Shown: positions 1 through 7,821, numbered from the stretch's first letter. The stretch is DNA of 64,000 nucleotides from an uncultured Aliiroseovarius sp. (GCF_947497285.1 NZ_CANMFT010000003.1:186001-250000), one strand, 5' to 3'. The notes: generated by a model not told the origin, from the letters alone. Translations and numbers: made by a program.

Positions 1-424
1 AGCTTGTATAAAGCGCAACTGACAGCGACCGGGCGTCCAACGCGGGGTCGCGCACATAAACGGTGGCTTTATGGGCGGTGCCGCCACCGGGCGGACGACC
101 AAAGCCAAAGACGATGATACCCGAGAAAGGATCAGCCGCCTGAACCGGCATGAAGCTCAATACATCCAACGAAGCGTTCCAGATATAGCGGTTCACCTCG
201 ACCGTGGTATTGGGGTCGTCCACGTTCTTGAACAGATCCCAGATGGTTTCACGCGGCTCTTCTGCTTGAGGGGTATGGCGAATCGCCTGACCCTGCTGCT
301 GGTTGTTTCCAGAACCACCAAAGATATTGCCGGACCCGGCAGATCCGCTACCGCCACCGCAGGCAGACAGCCCGAGAATGCCAACCAATGAAATCCCGAA
401 TGCGACAGACTTGACGATGCGCAT
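1..424 (-). CDS. DUF3576-type lipoprotein (C-terminus beyond window)
   Basis: Partial gene: the frame stays open from the ATG at 424 to the left window edge, giving 141 residues. The N-terminus is a lipoprotein signal (MRIVKSVAFGISLVGILG followed by the lipobox LSAC), then a Gly/Ser/Asn/Gln-rich linker and a conserved block containing ETIWDLFKN and NRYIWNASLDVLSFMP. This arrangement matches the DUF3576 lipoproteins of alphaproteobacteria, whose biochemical role is unknown. It should be anchored in the cell envelope. It is divergent from the porin gene across a 296-bp spacer. The family call is from memory of the domain pattern; the lipoprotein call is directly visible. Confidence 0.8.
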   Translation of the reverse strand, partial: MRIVKSVAFGISLVGILGLSACGGGSGSAGSGNIFGGSGNNQQQGQAIRHTPQAEEPRETIWDLFKNVDDPNTTVEVNRYIWNASLDVLSFMPVQAADPFSGIIVFGFGRPPGGGTAHKATVYVRDPALDARSLSVALYTS

Positions 425-720
425 AAAACAGCCCCGTTTCCTCAATTTCCTCTTGTTAGTATATAAGGGCCATGAGGCGAGCAAGCGTTTTCCCAAAAGC
501 GGCCCGTGCACGCCAAACCGCTGGAAAAGACGGGTATTCCTGTGATCGGGATGATGAGCTTGGCGAAACTGTGGCATAGAAGCACCAATTCCGGCCGCAA
601 TCCGAATTCTGGTTTAGCATTTCTTGCAAACCTCGGCGGAAAGGTAGATTGAACCATCATACTCAATTCGGATTTCCCTGAATTGAGGTGCACTCTTGAA
701 AACACATGAGGGAAAACGAA
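425..720. other. Divergent intergenic region, lipoprotein / porin
   Basis: About 300 bases with no credible gene. It must hold the promoters of both flanking genes. On the minus side a TATACT-like -10 lies near 460, about 40 bp before the lipoprotein start. On the plus side I see no convincing -35/-10 pair. The right end carries the inverted repeat described separately at 662-687. Confidence 0.5.
662..687 (+). promoter_or_regulatory. Inverted repeat in the porin leader
   Basis: The arms CTCAATTC (662-669) and GAATTGAG (680-687) are perfect complements separated by 10 nt, ending 33 nt before the porin start codon. It could be a 5'-UTR hairpin that stabilises or controls a highly expressed porin mRNA, or an operator. 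The repeat is seen directly; the role is inference. Confidence 0.5.
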
Positions 721-1557
721 ATGAAAAAGATTCTCTTCGCTTCGACCGCCCTGGTTGCTTCGGCTGGCTTTGCTGCCGCTGAAATCAGCTTCTCGGGCGA
801 AGCCGGTATGGGCTTCATCTACGACGACGTTTCTGGCGACTGGTCGCCCGACTACTACACCACTCTGTCGGTTTCGATGACTGGTGAAACTGATGGCGGC
901 TTGGGCTTCGGCGCAGACTTCGACATCACGACCGCAAATGGCGCTAGCCTGGTCGACCAAACCACTGTTTATATCGAAGGCGGCTTCGGCAAGTTCTCGG
1001 TTGGTAACGTTGGTTCGGCTGTTGACGAAAAACTGGGTCTGTCGGACATCGGTTACTCGGGCCTCGGCACCGACAACGTTGCAGAAGCTCTGGTTGACGC
1101 TGCCGACATGGGCAACGTGATGTATGATGGCACCTTCGGTGACTTCGGTGTTGCAATGTCGTACGACATGCAAGGCATGGAGAACTTCTCGATCGCCGCC
1201 ACCTACAACATGGGCGACTACAACTTCGGCATCGGTTATGATGACTGGGGCAACATCGCTGCTGGCAGCGCATTCCACGTGAAAGCTGGCGCTAATATCG
1301 CTGACTTCTCGCTGAACGCTCTGTATTCGCGCGCCGACGATGCTGACATCACTTCCTACGGTATCACTGCTGGCTACACCATGGGTGCAGTTGGTGTGAC
1401 CGCCGCTTACTCGGAAGTCGACGTTGCTGGTGTTTCGGCTGACGCATACGGCATTGGTGTTAAATACGACCTGGGTGGCGGTGCTTCCGTCAACGCTGGC
1501 GTCGGTGAAGTTGGCGGCGTGACCGTTGCTGACCTCGGCATCATCATGGTATTCTAA
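721..1557 (+). CDS. Outer-membrane porin, Rhodobacter type
   Basis: A 278-residue porin. It starts with a Sec signal (MKKILFASTALVASAGFAAA, cleaved before EISFSGEAG) and continues with alternating aromatic/Gly strands typical of a 16-stranded trimeric general-diffusion porin. It ends in a C-terminal Phe (MVF), the signal recognised by the BAM assembly machinery. I chose the ATG at 721 because it begins the signal peptide and has a GAGGG ribosome site at about the right distance; an in-frame ATG at 706 would put MRENE in front of the signal. A strong terminator follows directly, so the gene is monocistronic. Codon use looks biased (Ser TCG, Phe TTC), as expected for an abundant protein. Confidence 0.93.
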   Translation: MKKILFASTALVASAGFAAAEISFSGEAGMGFIYDDVSGDWSPDYYTTLSVSMTGETDGGLGFGADFDITTANGASLVDQTTVYIEGGFGKFSVGNVGSAVDEKLGLSDIGYSGLGTDNVAEALVDAADMGNVMYDGTFGDFGVAMSYDMQGMENFSIAATYNMGDYNFGIGYDDWGNIAAGSAFHVKAGANIADFSLNALYSRADDADITSYGITAGYTMGAVGVTAAYSEVDVAGVSADAYGIGVKYDLGGGASVNAGVGEVGGVTVADLGIIMVF

Positions 1558-1580
1558 TTCTAACGGATTAGTTACTTAGG

Positions 1581-1613
1581 GAAGAGCGGGCCTTGTGCCC
1601 GCTCTTTTCTTTT
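1581..1613 (+). terminator. Rho-independent terminator of the porin gene
   Basis: A perfect 10-bp stem (AAGAGCGGGC at 1582-1591 with its complement at 1597-1606) with a 5-nt CTTGT loop, followed by a T-rich tract. It begins 25 bases after the porin stop codon. Confidence 0.9.
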
Positions 1614-1653
1614 GGGACACCTGTATCTGAACCATCAGACAACCGGGGTGCCC

Positions 1654-2307
1654 ATGCCGCTTTCAGATATCCAGGATCGTATCGCCAAGGAAGAAACCCG
1701 CACAGGTCGTGCGCCGGGATCGACCAAGCTGATTGCAGTTTCCAAAGTTCAGCCGCTGGAACGGATCGTTTCAGTGCTTGAAGAAGGCCACCGCGTTTTC
1801 GGAGAGAACAAGGTGCAAGAAGCCGCTGGCAAATGGCCGGACCTGAAAGCGCGTTTCGACGGGGTCGAGCTGCATTTGATCGGCCCGCTGCAATCCAACA
1901 AGACCCGTCAGGCGATGGGCTTGTTCGACGTGATCCATTCGGTTGACCGCCCCAAGCTGGCCCGCGCCATCGCCCGCATCGCCGAAGAAGAAGGGCATTG
2001 CCCGAAACTGTTCATTCAGGTGAACACCGGCGAGGAGCCTCAGAAGGCCGGGATCATGCCCGACGATCTGGACGCTTTTGTCGCCGAATGCCGCGACTTG
2101 GGTCTGCCCGTCGTCGGTCTGATGTGTATCCCGCCCGTTGAGGAAGAACCCAGCCTGCATTTCGCACTGCTGGCCAAGATGGCCAAGCGCAACGGGCTCA
2201 CGCAGCTTTCCATGGGGATGAGCAGCGATTTCGAAAGCGCGATTGCGCAAGGTGCGACGCATGTCCGGGTAGGGTCTGCGATTTTTGGCGAGCGGGACTA
2301 CGGCTAG
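1654..2307 (+). CDS. YggS/PLPBP family pyridoxal-phosphate homeostasis protein
   Basis: A 217-residue single-domain PLP-binding protein of the YggS/PROSC family, with a fold like the N-terminal barrel of alanine racemase. Members buffer PLP and influence amino-acid and vitamin B6 balance; no catalytic reaction is established. The PLP lysine lies in the motif KLIAVSK, and GENKVQE, LHLIGPLQSNK, SVDRPKLA and LSMGMSSDFESAI are the usual family blocks. The ATG at 1654 gives the normal family length. The stop codon shares bases with the stop of the convergent L,D-transpeptidase gene inside a CTAG at 2304-2307. Confidence 0.93.
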   Translation: MPLSDIQDRIAKEETRTGRAPGSTKLIAVSKVQPLERIVSVLEEGHRVFGENKVQEAAGKWPDLKARFDGVELHLIGPLQSNKTRQAMGLFDVIHSVDRPKLARAIARIAEEEGHCPKLFIQVNTGEEPQKAGIMPDDLDAFVAECRDLGLPVVGLMCIPPVEEEPSLHFALLAKMAKRNGLTQLSMGMSSDFESAIAQGATHVRVGSAIFGERDYG

Positions 2308-2816
2308 CGCACGATTATCCGGCTGCGTGGTGTCCAGCGCGCGACGATCCAGCGCAGATCGTCGGGTGCAAAGGCAAGACACCCGGCGGTTGGGTGGCGC
2401 GGTTTGCGCCATTGGTGAATGAAGATGGCAGACCCCTTGCCGGGCTCCGCGACGGGCCAGTTCCAGTCACTTATCAGCACAAGATCATAAAGACGCGGGG
2501 ACATGCGCAGGGCTTCGTGGCTGAACGGGTAATCCTTTGCCGTGACCCAATGATTATAGGCCGGGTCGTTTGGATCATCCGACCAGATGTCGCGCGGCCC
2601 AATGGGGCGCACCGGAATTGAGCCGGTCTGTGGGGGTGTCGTCCGGTCCCCCCGGAAGCCACCACCAACCATCCGCCAGACCCCGCGTGGCGTGGCCAAA
2701 TCGCCTTCGCGCTTGTCGTTGGTCATGCCACCGCGCCCGATTGCGACGGGAAAGCGTCGCCCCATGAACCGCGCGCCCCAACGTGTGACAACCATGTCGC
2801 CGCGACGGGGGATCAC
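2304..2816 (-). CDS. L,D-transpeptidase (YkuD) family protein
   Basis: A 170-residue protein with the YkuD catalytic signature near the C-terminus: a His in FIHQW, then HPTAGCLAF carrying the likely nucleophilic Cys. L,D-transpeptidases form 3-3 peptidoglycan crosslinks or attach proteins to the wall. No signal peptide is visible, unlike periplasmic family members, so either export is non-classical or the true function differs. The start is taken as the GTG at 2816, whose GTGA overlaps the stop of ribA; an ATG at 2795 (MVVTRWG) is the alternative. Translation is probably coupled to ribA. Confidence 0.82.
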   Translation of the reverse strand: MIPRRGDMVVTRWGARFMGRRFPVAIGRGGMTNDKREGDLATPRGVWRMVGGGFRGDRTTPPQTGSIPVRPIGPRDIWSDDPNDPAYNHWVTAKDYPFSHEALRMSPRLYDLVLISDWNWPVAEPGKGSAIFIHQWRKPRHPTAGCLAFAPDDLRWIVARWTPRSRIIVR

Positions 2817-3892
2817 AGAAGATGCCCCGATTTGGCCGCCTTGGTCGCCAGATAATCCGCGTTGTGTGTGCCTTTGCCCACTTTCAGCGGCACGCGTTCG
2901 GCGACGTGGATGCCAGCACCCTCCATCATCGCGACCTTGCGCGGGTTATTTGTCATCAGGCGCACGGATGAGAACCCCAGAGACTTGAGGATTTCGGACC
3001 CAATGCGGAAATCGCGCTCATCATCCTCAAAGCCCAAGCGGTGGTTCGCCTCGACCGTGTCAAACCCTTGGTCTTGCAGGGAATAAGCGCGCATCTTGTT
3101 GGCAAGCCCGATGCCGCGCCCCTCTTGGTTGAGGTAAAGAAGAATGCCGCGCCCTTCCTCTCCCATCCGGGCCAGCGCGGTGTGCAGTTGCGGGCCGCAG
3201 TCGCATTTCAGGCTGCCCAGCACGTCGCCGGTGAAACACGCCGAGTGCAGGCGCGCCAGAACCGGTTCGTCGCGGGACGGGCGCCCGATTTCAACCGCGT
3301 AATGTTCTTCGCTGCCATCGTTTGGGCGGAAGATGTGCAGGCGACCGGCGTCGCTGACGGACAGGGGCAGGCGGGCGTGGATGACGGAAGACAGGGACAG
3401 ATCGTCCACGATGGCGTCGTCCAGCGATATGGTCGTCAGGTTGTCCTGAGACGCGATTTCCGGTGCGTTAGAGACGTCTATAACCAACGTCGCCGGCAAC
3501 AGACGGGCGGTTTTGCACAGGGTGATCGACAGCGCCTCTAGCGTATCATCCCCGCCGCGAACGGTTCGAAACGGCCCTTTCATCGGGTGGGTCAGGTCAT
3601 CGGCCGGGTCTGCGACGGTCGCGATCCAGTCGCAACCCGCGTCCCGAGGCAGCTCGATCCGGGCAACCTGATCGGAATAGGCGCGCGCCTTCAAGGTGTC
3701 CGCCCGGCGAGGCGTGATGGCCAGCACAGGCGCACCAAGGGCCCGCATGTCCGCCAACCGTCCCGACGATAGCGTTTCAGCCGCCGCCACCAGCACCGTG
3801 CGCCCCCCACGGGTCAGCACCACCGGCACCCCCATGCGCAGATCCGCACGGGCGCGGGCTAAAAGCTCGGTCTGATTGGGGGCAAGCGTCAT
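2813..3892 (-). CDS. ribA: GTP cyclohydrolase II
   Basis: A 359-residue enzyme that opens GTP to 2,5-diamino-6-ribosylamino-pyrimidinone phosphate, the first step of riboflavin synthesis. The C-terminal GCHII domain has three zinc cysteines (C219, C230, C232) with the same 11/2 spacing as E. coli RibA, then NQEGRGIGL and the MTNNPRK block. The N-terminal 170 residues resemble a degenerate RibB (DHBP synthase) domain, a common layout in Rhodobacterales. The ATG at 3892 has an AAAGGA ribosome site upstream; an in-frame ATG at 3943 lacks one. It is first in a two-gene operon with the L,D-transpeptidase. Confidence 0.93.
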   Translation of the reverse strand: MTLAPNQTELLARARADLRMGVPVVLTRGGRTVLVAAAETLSSGRLADMRALGAPVLAITPRRADTLKARAYSDQVARIELPRDAGCDWIATVADPADDLTHPMKGPFRTVRGGDDTLEALSITLCKTARLLPATLVIDVSNAPEIASQDNLTTISLDDAIVDDLSLSSVIHARLPLSVSDAGRLHIFRPNDGSEEHYAVEIGRPSRDEPVLARLHSACFTGDVLGSLKCDCGPQLHTALARMGEEGRGILLYLNQEGRGIGLANKMRAYSLQDQGFDTVEANHRLGFEDDERDFRIGSEILKSLGFSSVRLMTNNPRKVAMMEGAGIHVAERVPLKVGKGTHNADYLATKAAKSGHLL

Positions 3893-4046
3893 GGTGGTCC
3901 TTTCAGCCCCATAGTTAGTGGGAACTGTCACGATATGAAACATTTACCGGCGAATTGACACGAGGCCGTGAGGCGTATGTTGCAAATCTTGCCAATCGCG
4001 CGAGCGGGCAACATGTCTAGTCAAAGCACGACAGAGGAGCCCGGAT

Positions 4047-4733
4047 ATGTCCACGCTGAAAAAGATACTGTTGGTTGATGATGACGAAGACCTGCGCGAC
4101 GCGCTGGCCGAACAGCTTTTGATGACCGAGGACTTCGATGTGTTCGAAGCCGGAAACGGTGCCGAGGCGATCACCAAATCGAAAGAGGCGATCTATGACC
4201 TTGTGATCCTTGACGTGGGCCTGCCCGACACGGATGGGCGCGAGCTGTGCCGCGTGATGCGTAAGCAGGGCGTGAAATGCCCCATTGTGATGCTGACCGG
4301 CCATGACACCGACTCCGACACCATTTTGGGTCTGGATGCGGGGGCGAATGACTATGTCTCCAAACCCTTCAAATTCCCGGTGCTTCTGGCCCGCATTCGC
4401 GCCCAGCTGCGCCAGCATGAGCAGAGCGAAGACGCCATCTTCCAGCTTGGGCCGTATACGTTCAAACCGTCGATGAAGATGCTGATCACCGAGGATGACC
4501 GCAAGGTTCGCCTGACCGAGAAAGAGACCAATATCCTCAAGTTCCTATACCGCTCAAACGACGGCGTGGTGGCGCGCGATGTGCTGCTGCACGAGGTCTG
4601 GGGCTATAACGCAGGCGTCACAACCCACACGTTAGAGACACATATCTATCGCCTGCGCCAAAAGATCGAGCCCGATCCCTCAAACGCGCGGCTGTTGGTG
4701 ACGGAGAGCGGCGGGTATCGCCTGAACGCTTAG
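4047..4733 (+). CDS. OmpR/PhoB-family response regulator, orphan (CenR-like?)
   Basis: A 228-residue response regulator. The receiver domain has the acidic pair D12/D13, phospho-acceptor D56, T84 and K106. The C-terminal winged helix ends in the usual THIYRLRQKIEPDP and SGGYRL blocks. It binds DNA as a dimer and should be activated by phosphorylation. No histidine kinase lies beside it, so it is an orphan. The overall look recalls CenR, the orphan cell-envelope regulator of Caulobacter and Rhodobacter, but I cannot confirm this without alignment. It is divergent from ribA and closed by a terminator. Confidence 0.9.
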   Translation: MSTLKKILLVDDDEDLRDALAEQLLMTEDFDVFEAGNGAEAITKSKEAIYDLVILDVGLPDTDGRELCRVMRKQGVKCPIVMLTGHDTDSDTILGLDAGANDYVSKPFKFPVLLARIRAQLRQHEQSEDAIFQLGPYTFKPSMKMLITEDDRKVRLTEKETNILKFLYRSNDGVVARDVLLHEVWGYNAGVTTHTLETHIYRLRQKIEPDPSNARLLVTESGGYRLNA

Positions 4734-4780
4734 AATTCCCTCGTGCCCGGGGTTATGGGCACATTCCTCCCTGACGGACT

Positions 4781-4810
4781 GGCCGGGCCTTTGTGCCCGG
4801 TCATTTTTTT
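4781..4810 (+). terminator. Terminator of the orphan response regulator
   Basis: An 8-bp stem with one G-T pair (4781-4788 with 4795-4802), loop CTTTGT, followed by seven T residues. A second small hairpin (GTGCCC at 4743-4748 with GGGCAC at 4757-4762) sits just upstream and may assist it. Confidence 0.85.
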
Positions 4811-4934
4811 GTGAATGTCGGCTGTGCTGACAACGCCGACCTCTGAAGCCCTCACTTTAGCGCTCGCGGACTGCACCAAGTGGTCGCTCCGCAGGGCGGG
4901 CTACGACGTGGTGGTGGCCAAGTCGTTGCAAGCG

Positions 4935-5747
4935 CTACTTGGAGAATAGACGTCTATCTATCGAAGCCGAAAAATGCGCTAGAACATTGTCCAGTGCTTC
5001 AACGTCATCGATCTTGTTTTTCCAATATACATGCACGTGAGCGCTACTAGCTTGGGTCTTTGTAACCCTCACGAAGCCATTGTTGACTAAAACAGCTTCG
5101 TCTGCCCCATCAAGGATGATGTTTGACGATATAAAATTGTGTTTGTGACCACGGTTTATACCTCCGATTTTCACGCCCTTATAAATGACGGCAATTTGCA
5201 TTTTCCCACTTTGAAATTCGAAAGTGCCAACACTATGCTGGTGCACTACATAGGCCCGCAAATCGGCGCTCAAATTGGTAATGGCATCTTCAAGAGGTAC
5301 CGCATTTTTGGGAAATGACTGGACCCCGCCGCCAATGAGTATGCCAGCTTGCACACGTTTTCCGAGTAGATCTTCTTCTGACACGCCCGATGCGGTCATG
5401 ATCGCCGCATAGTCCCTTTCAGGAATTGCAAGTGTTCGAATGTCCTTCTCCGCGGCATAAAGGTCTGTTTGTTCCGGGATTTCGTTTGCGACAACCCAGC
5501 CGTGCACGATCCCGGCACCTTGTAACTTAAAGTCTTCAACATAACGCCCGACTTGATCAACGGCATCAGACTTAGCCCTATCTTTCTTGACTTCGATCAC
5601 GTGCTTTGCGCCGTCGCAATGTTGCAGCAACAAATCGATGCGCCCGCTTGGCAGCGTCAGTTGTTGTGCGACAAGTGAATATCCTTCGCCAAAAACACAT
5701 GAGACGGATCGAGAGAGAAGGATTTCAAAGTACCGCTCGCTTGCCAT
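4935..5747 (-). CDS. PD-(D/E)XK nuclease-like protein (NucS/DUF91-like N-terminus)
   Basis: A 270-residue protein that I cannot assign to a named gene. Residues about 30-70 hold a PD-(D/E)XK core: G-R-I-D38, then E52-V-K54-K, then D64-Q-V-G-R68-Y69, as in the DUF91/NucS nuclease domain. The C-terminal 190 residues are not recognised. The predicted role is a metal-dependent DNA endonuclease, possibly repair or defence. The gene stands alone between a terminator and soxR. It is clearly poorer in G+C than its neighbours (two 60-base lines counted by eye gave 48% and 38%), which suggests horizontal acquisition. A GGAG ribosome site precedes the ATG. Confidence 0.72.
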   Translation of the reverse strand: MASERYFEILLSRSVSCVFGEGYSLVAQQLTLPSGRIDLLLQHCDGAKHVIEVKKDRAKSDAVDQVGRYVEDFKLQGAGIVHGWVVANEIPEQTDLYAAEKDIRTLAIPERDYAAIMTASGVSEEDLLGKRVQAGILIGGGVQSFPKNAVPLEDAITNLSADLRAYVVHQHSVGTFEFQSGKMQIAVIYKGVKIGGINRGHKHNFISSNIILDGADEAVLVNNGFVRVTKTQASSAHVHVYWKNKIDDVEALDNVLAHFSASIDRRLFSK

Positions 5748-5965
5748 GCACGCTCCATTCTTTCGGCGTCGGTTTGATCTGGATGCAGGTTACACCGCAT
5801 TAAGATAGCTCAGATTCCATAATACGATGATTGCAGCACAACAAGACAGAGCACCTCGCCAATCACTCCATAGTGAAACTTCATCGAGATTTCTTTGTTG
5901 CTTTCTATGTTTGCTCCAATCTCCGGAACGGACTCGAACCAGACATTTGTCAAACACGACCCCCC
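5748..5965. other. Non-coding spacer with a tRNA-3'-end-like segment
   Basis: A 218-bp gap between the nuclease gene and soxR, AT-rich in its left half. At 5921-5940 the minus strand reads GGTTCGAGTCCGTTCCGGAG, which looks like a T-loop followed by an acceptor strand, but no complete tRNA can be folded around it. It may be an old attachment site; this is weak evidence. Confidence 0.3.
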
Positions 5966-6430
5966 TCACCCCTCCGGCCGAACCGCCTCGTCCCCCATCA
6001 AATACCTTGGCCCAGCCCCTTTATCCGCCGCCACATCATCCGGGTTGTAAAGCGCGCAGCGGTCTAGCGATAAACACCCGCACCCAATGCAGCCGTCCAG
6101 CTTGTTGCGCAGGCGGGTTAGGGCCTCGATCTGTTCATCAAGCTCTGCACGGAAGCCTTGGGAAATCTCGGTCCAGTCTTTCGCGGTGGGGGTTCGACCT
6201 TGGGGCAGGCGGGACAGCACCTCGCGGATGCGGTCTAAGGTGAACCCGAACTTCTGCGCGATCAACACGAAGCTTAGGCGTCGTATGTCCGAGCGTAAAA
6301 ACCGCCTTTGTCCGCCCGCGTTGCGTTCGGGTGCGACCAGCCCTTGGGTTTCGTAATAGCGGATCGCGGACACGGCCAGCCCGGTGCGACCCGCCAGCGT
6401 TCCGATCGAAATCTCGTTTCTGCGGTCCAT
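5966..6430 (-). CDS. soxR: Redox-sensitive transcriptional activator SoxR
   Basis: A 154-residue MerR-family regulator. The N-terminal winged helix (SIGTLAGRTGLAVSAIRYYE) is followed by a dimerisation helix and the [2Fe-2S] ligand set C114, C117, C119 and C125 (CxxCxC-x5-C), diagnostic of SoxR. It senses redox-cycling compounds by oxidation of the cluster and activates promoters with overlong spacers. It is divergent from a VOC-protein gene, and the intervening promoter carries a matching SoxR-type box. No soxS is seen, as expected outside enterics. Confidence 0.95.
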   Translation of the reverse strand: MDRRNEISIGTLAGRTGLAVSAIRYYETQGLVAPERNAGGQRRFLRSDIRRLSFVLIAQKFGFTLDRIREVLSRLPQGRTPTAKDWTEISQGFRAELDEQIEALTRLRNKLDGCIGCGCLSLDRCALYNPDDVAADKGAGPRYLMGDEAVRPEG

Positions 6431-6451
6431 GGGAATCCCTAAAGAAAAAGC

Positions 6452-6482
6452 TTGAGCTAAAGTTAGCTTTAGGAATTATCAA
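6452..6482 (+). promoter_or_regulatory. SoxR-type promoter with 19-bp spacer
   Basis: TTGAGC (6452-6457) and TATCAA (6477-6482) form a -35/-10 pair separated by 19 bp, the stretched spacing that MerR-family activators such as SoxR correct by DNA distortion. In the spacer lies the dyad CTAAAG-TTAG-CTTTAG (6457-6472), which resembles the E. coli soxS box CCTCAAGTTAACTTGAGG. It points toward the VOC gene, and the divergent soxR may be autoregulated from it. Confidence 0.8.
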
Positions 6483-6513
6483 CCGAGTCGCAAATGAAAT
6501 CAAGGAGGCCAAA

Positions 6514-6891
6514 ATGGCAGTTCTGGAACATGTTAATGTGACCGTCAGCGACCCCAAGGCGACAGCCGCCTGGTTGGGCGCGGTGTTTGACTGGAAAATC
6601 CGTTGGGAAGGCGATGCGATGTCGGGTGGGTATACCGCACATGTGGGCGATGAGGGTAGCTATGTGGCTCTATACACGCCCAATAAGGCTATTGATGACC
6701 CGCAACATTCCTATACCACGCGCGCCGGGTTGAACCATGTGGGCGTCACCGTGGATGACATCGACGCAGTTGAAACGCGGGTGAAAGCCGCCGGATTCAC
6801 GCCGCATAACCATGGAGATTATGAACCGGGGCGGCGGTTTTATTTCGATGACCATGATGGCATGGAATGGGAAGTGGTGTCTTATGCCTGA
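6514..6891 (+). CDS. VOC (glyoxalase/bleomycin-resistance) family protein
   Basis: A 125-residue vicinal-oxygen-chelate protein with two beta-alpha-beta-beta-beta repeats: LEHVNVTVSDPKATAAW at the N-terminus and LNHVGVTVDDIDAVETRV in the second half, ending in GMEWEVV with the likely metal Glu. Family members include glyoxalase I, dioxygenases and antibiotic-binding proteins, so the substrate cannot be told. The AAGGAGG ribosome site at 6502-6508 fixes the start. It lies directly behind the SoxR-type promoter, so I infer that it belongs to the response to redox-cycling drugs. Confidence 0.88.
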   Translation: MAVLEHVNVTVSDPKATAAWLGAVFDWKIRWEGDAMSGGYTAHVGDEGSYVALYTPNKAIDDPQHSYTTRAGLNHVGVTVDDIDAVETRVKAAGFTPHNHGDYEPGRRFYFDDHDGMEWEVVSYA

Positions 6892-6902
6892 CGGGCGGGG
6901 GC

Positions 6903-6930
6903 GGGCGAAACTCGCCCCTGTTCACTTTTT
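6903..6930 (+). terminator. Weak terminator after the VOC gene
   Basis: A 6-bp GC-rich stem (GGGCGA at 6903-6908 with TCGCCC at 6912-6917) with a 3-nt loop; a run of five T lies nine bases further on. Read-through into xth is likely. Confidence 0.45.
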
Positions 6931-6978
6931 GCCCCGTCCTCTATGGTCGCCCCAAACGCGCGTTCACCGGAGGATATC

Positions 6979-7767
6979 ATGAGCTTCACCCTTGCCACAT
7001 GGAACATTAACTCGGTGCGTCTGCGCGAGCCGATTGTGCAGAAGCTTCTGGCCGAGGAAGGCCCTGACGTTCTGTGCCTTCAGGAATGCAAAAGCCCGGT
7101 CGAGAAGATCCCGACCGAAGGCTTCGCCGCGCTGGGCTACACCCACATGGTGGCGCGCGGGCAGAAGGGCTATAACGGCGTCGCGATCCTGTCGCGCCTG
7201 CCGATGAAAGAGGTGGTGAGCTTCGGTTTCGCTGGTCTTGATCATGCCCGCCACATCGCGGGGCAGCTGGAAAACGGCGTCACGATCCACAACTTCTATG
7301 TGCCCGCAGGCGGCGACGTGCCGGACCGTGAGGTGAACGAGAAGTTCGGGCAGAAACTTGATTACCTGACAGACATGCGCGACCAGTTTGCCCGCGAAAA
7401 GCCGGGCAAGTCGATCCTTGTGGGCGATCTGAACATCGCTCCGCGCGAAGACGATGTTTGGTCTCACAAGCAGCTTCTGAAAGTGGTCAGCCACACGCCG
7501 GTCGAGGTTGAAGCACTGGCCGAGGTTCAGGACGCCGCCAAATGGGTCGATATCACCCGGCAGGATATCCCCGAGGGGCAGCTTTACAGCTGGTGGAGCT
7601 ATCGTGCGAAGGATTGGAACACGGCGGATAAGGGGCGGCGGCTGGATCACATCTGGGCCACGCCTGACATCTCGAACGCGGGTCACGCTTCGCGGGTCTT
7701 GCGCGATGCGCGCGGGTGGGAAAAACCATCTGACCACGCCCCGGTCTTTGCCACTTTCGACCTTTAA
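6979..7767 (+). CDS. xth: Exodeoxyribonuclease III (AP endonuclease)
   Basis: A 262-residue Mg2+-dependent ExoIII/AP endonuclease of base-excision repair. Visible family motifs are TWNINSVR, LCLQECK (catalytic Glu), GYNGVAILS, LVGDLNIAP (Asp/Asn) and the C-terminal SDHAPV with the catalytic His. The start is the ATG at 6979 with GGAGGA just upstream; an earlier in-frame start at 6943 lacks a ribosome site. It lies downstream of the SoxR-linked VOC gene, so oxidative induction is possible. Confidence 0.95.
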   Translation: MSFTLATWNINSVRLREPIVQKLLAEEGPDVLCLQECKSPVEKIPTEGFAALGYTHMVARGQKGYNGVAILSRLPMKEVVSFGFAGLDHARHIAGQLENGVTIHNFYVPAGGDVPDREVNEKFGQKLDYLTDMRDQFAREKPGKSILVGDLNIAPREDDVWSHKQLLKVVSHTPVEVEALAEVQDAAKWVDITRQDIPEGQLYSWWSYRAKDWNTADKGRRLDHIWATPDISNAGHASRVLRDARGWEKPSDHAPVFATFDL

Positions 7768-7821
7768 AACCGGCAGGGTAGGGGTCATATAGACCCTAGC
7801 GAATTTGAAGGAGCTTACGCG

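Noticed and set aside
442-1278. 278-codon minus-strand frame opposite the porin
   Set aside because: Overlaps a well-supported porin and shows no family motif, signal, or ribosome site.
4860-4933. Short plus-strand frame ending in AGYDVVVAKS and a stop near 4933, possibly a gene remnant
   Set aside because: Only about 30 codons after an in-frame stop, no start or recognisable family; could be chance.
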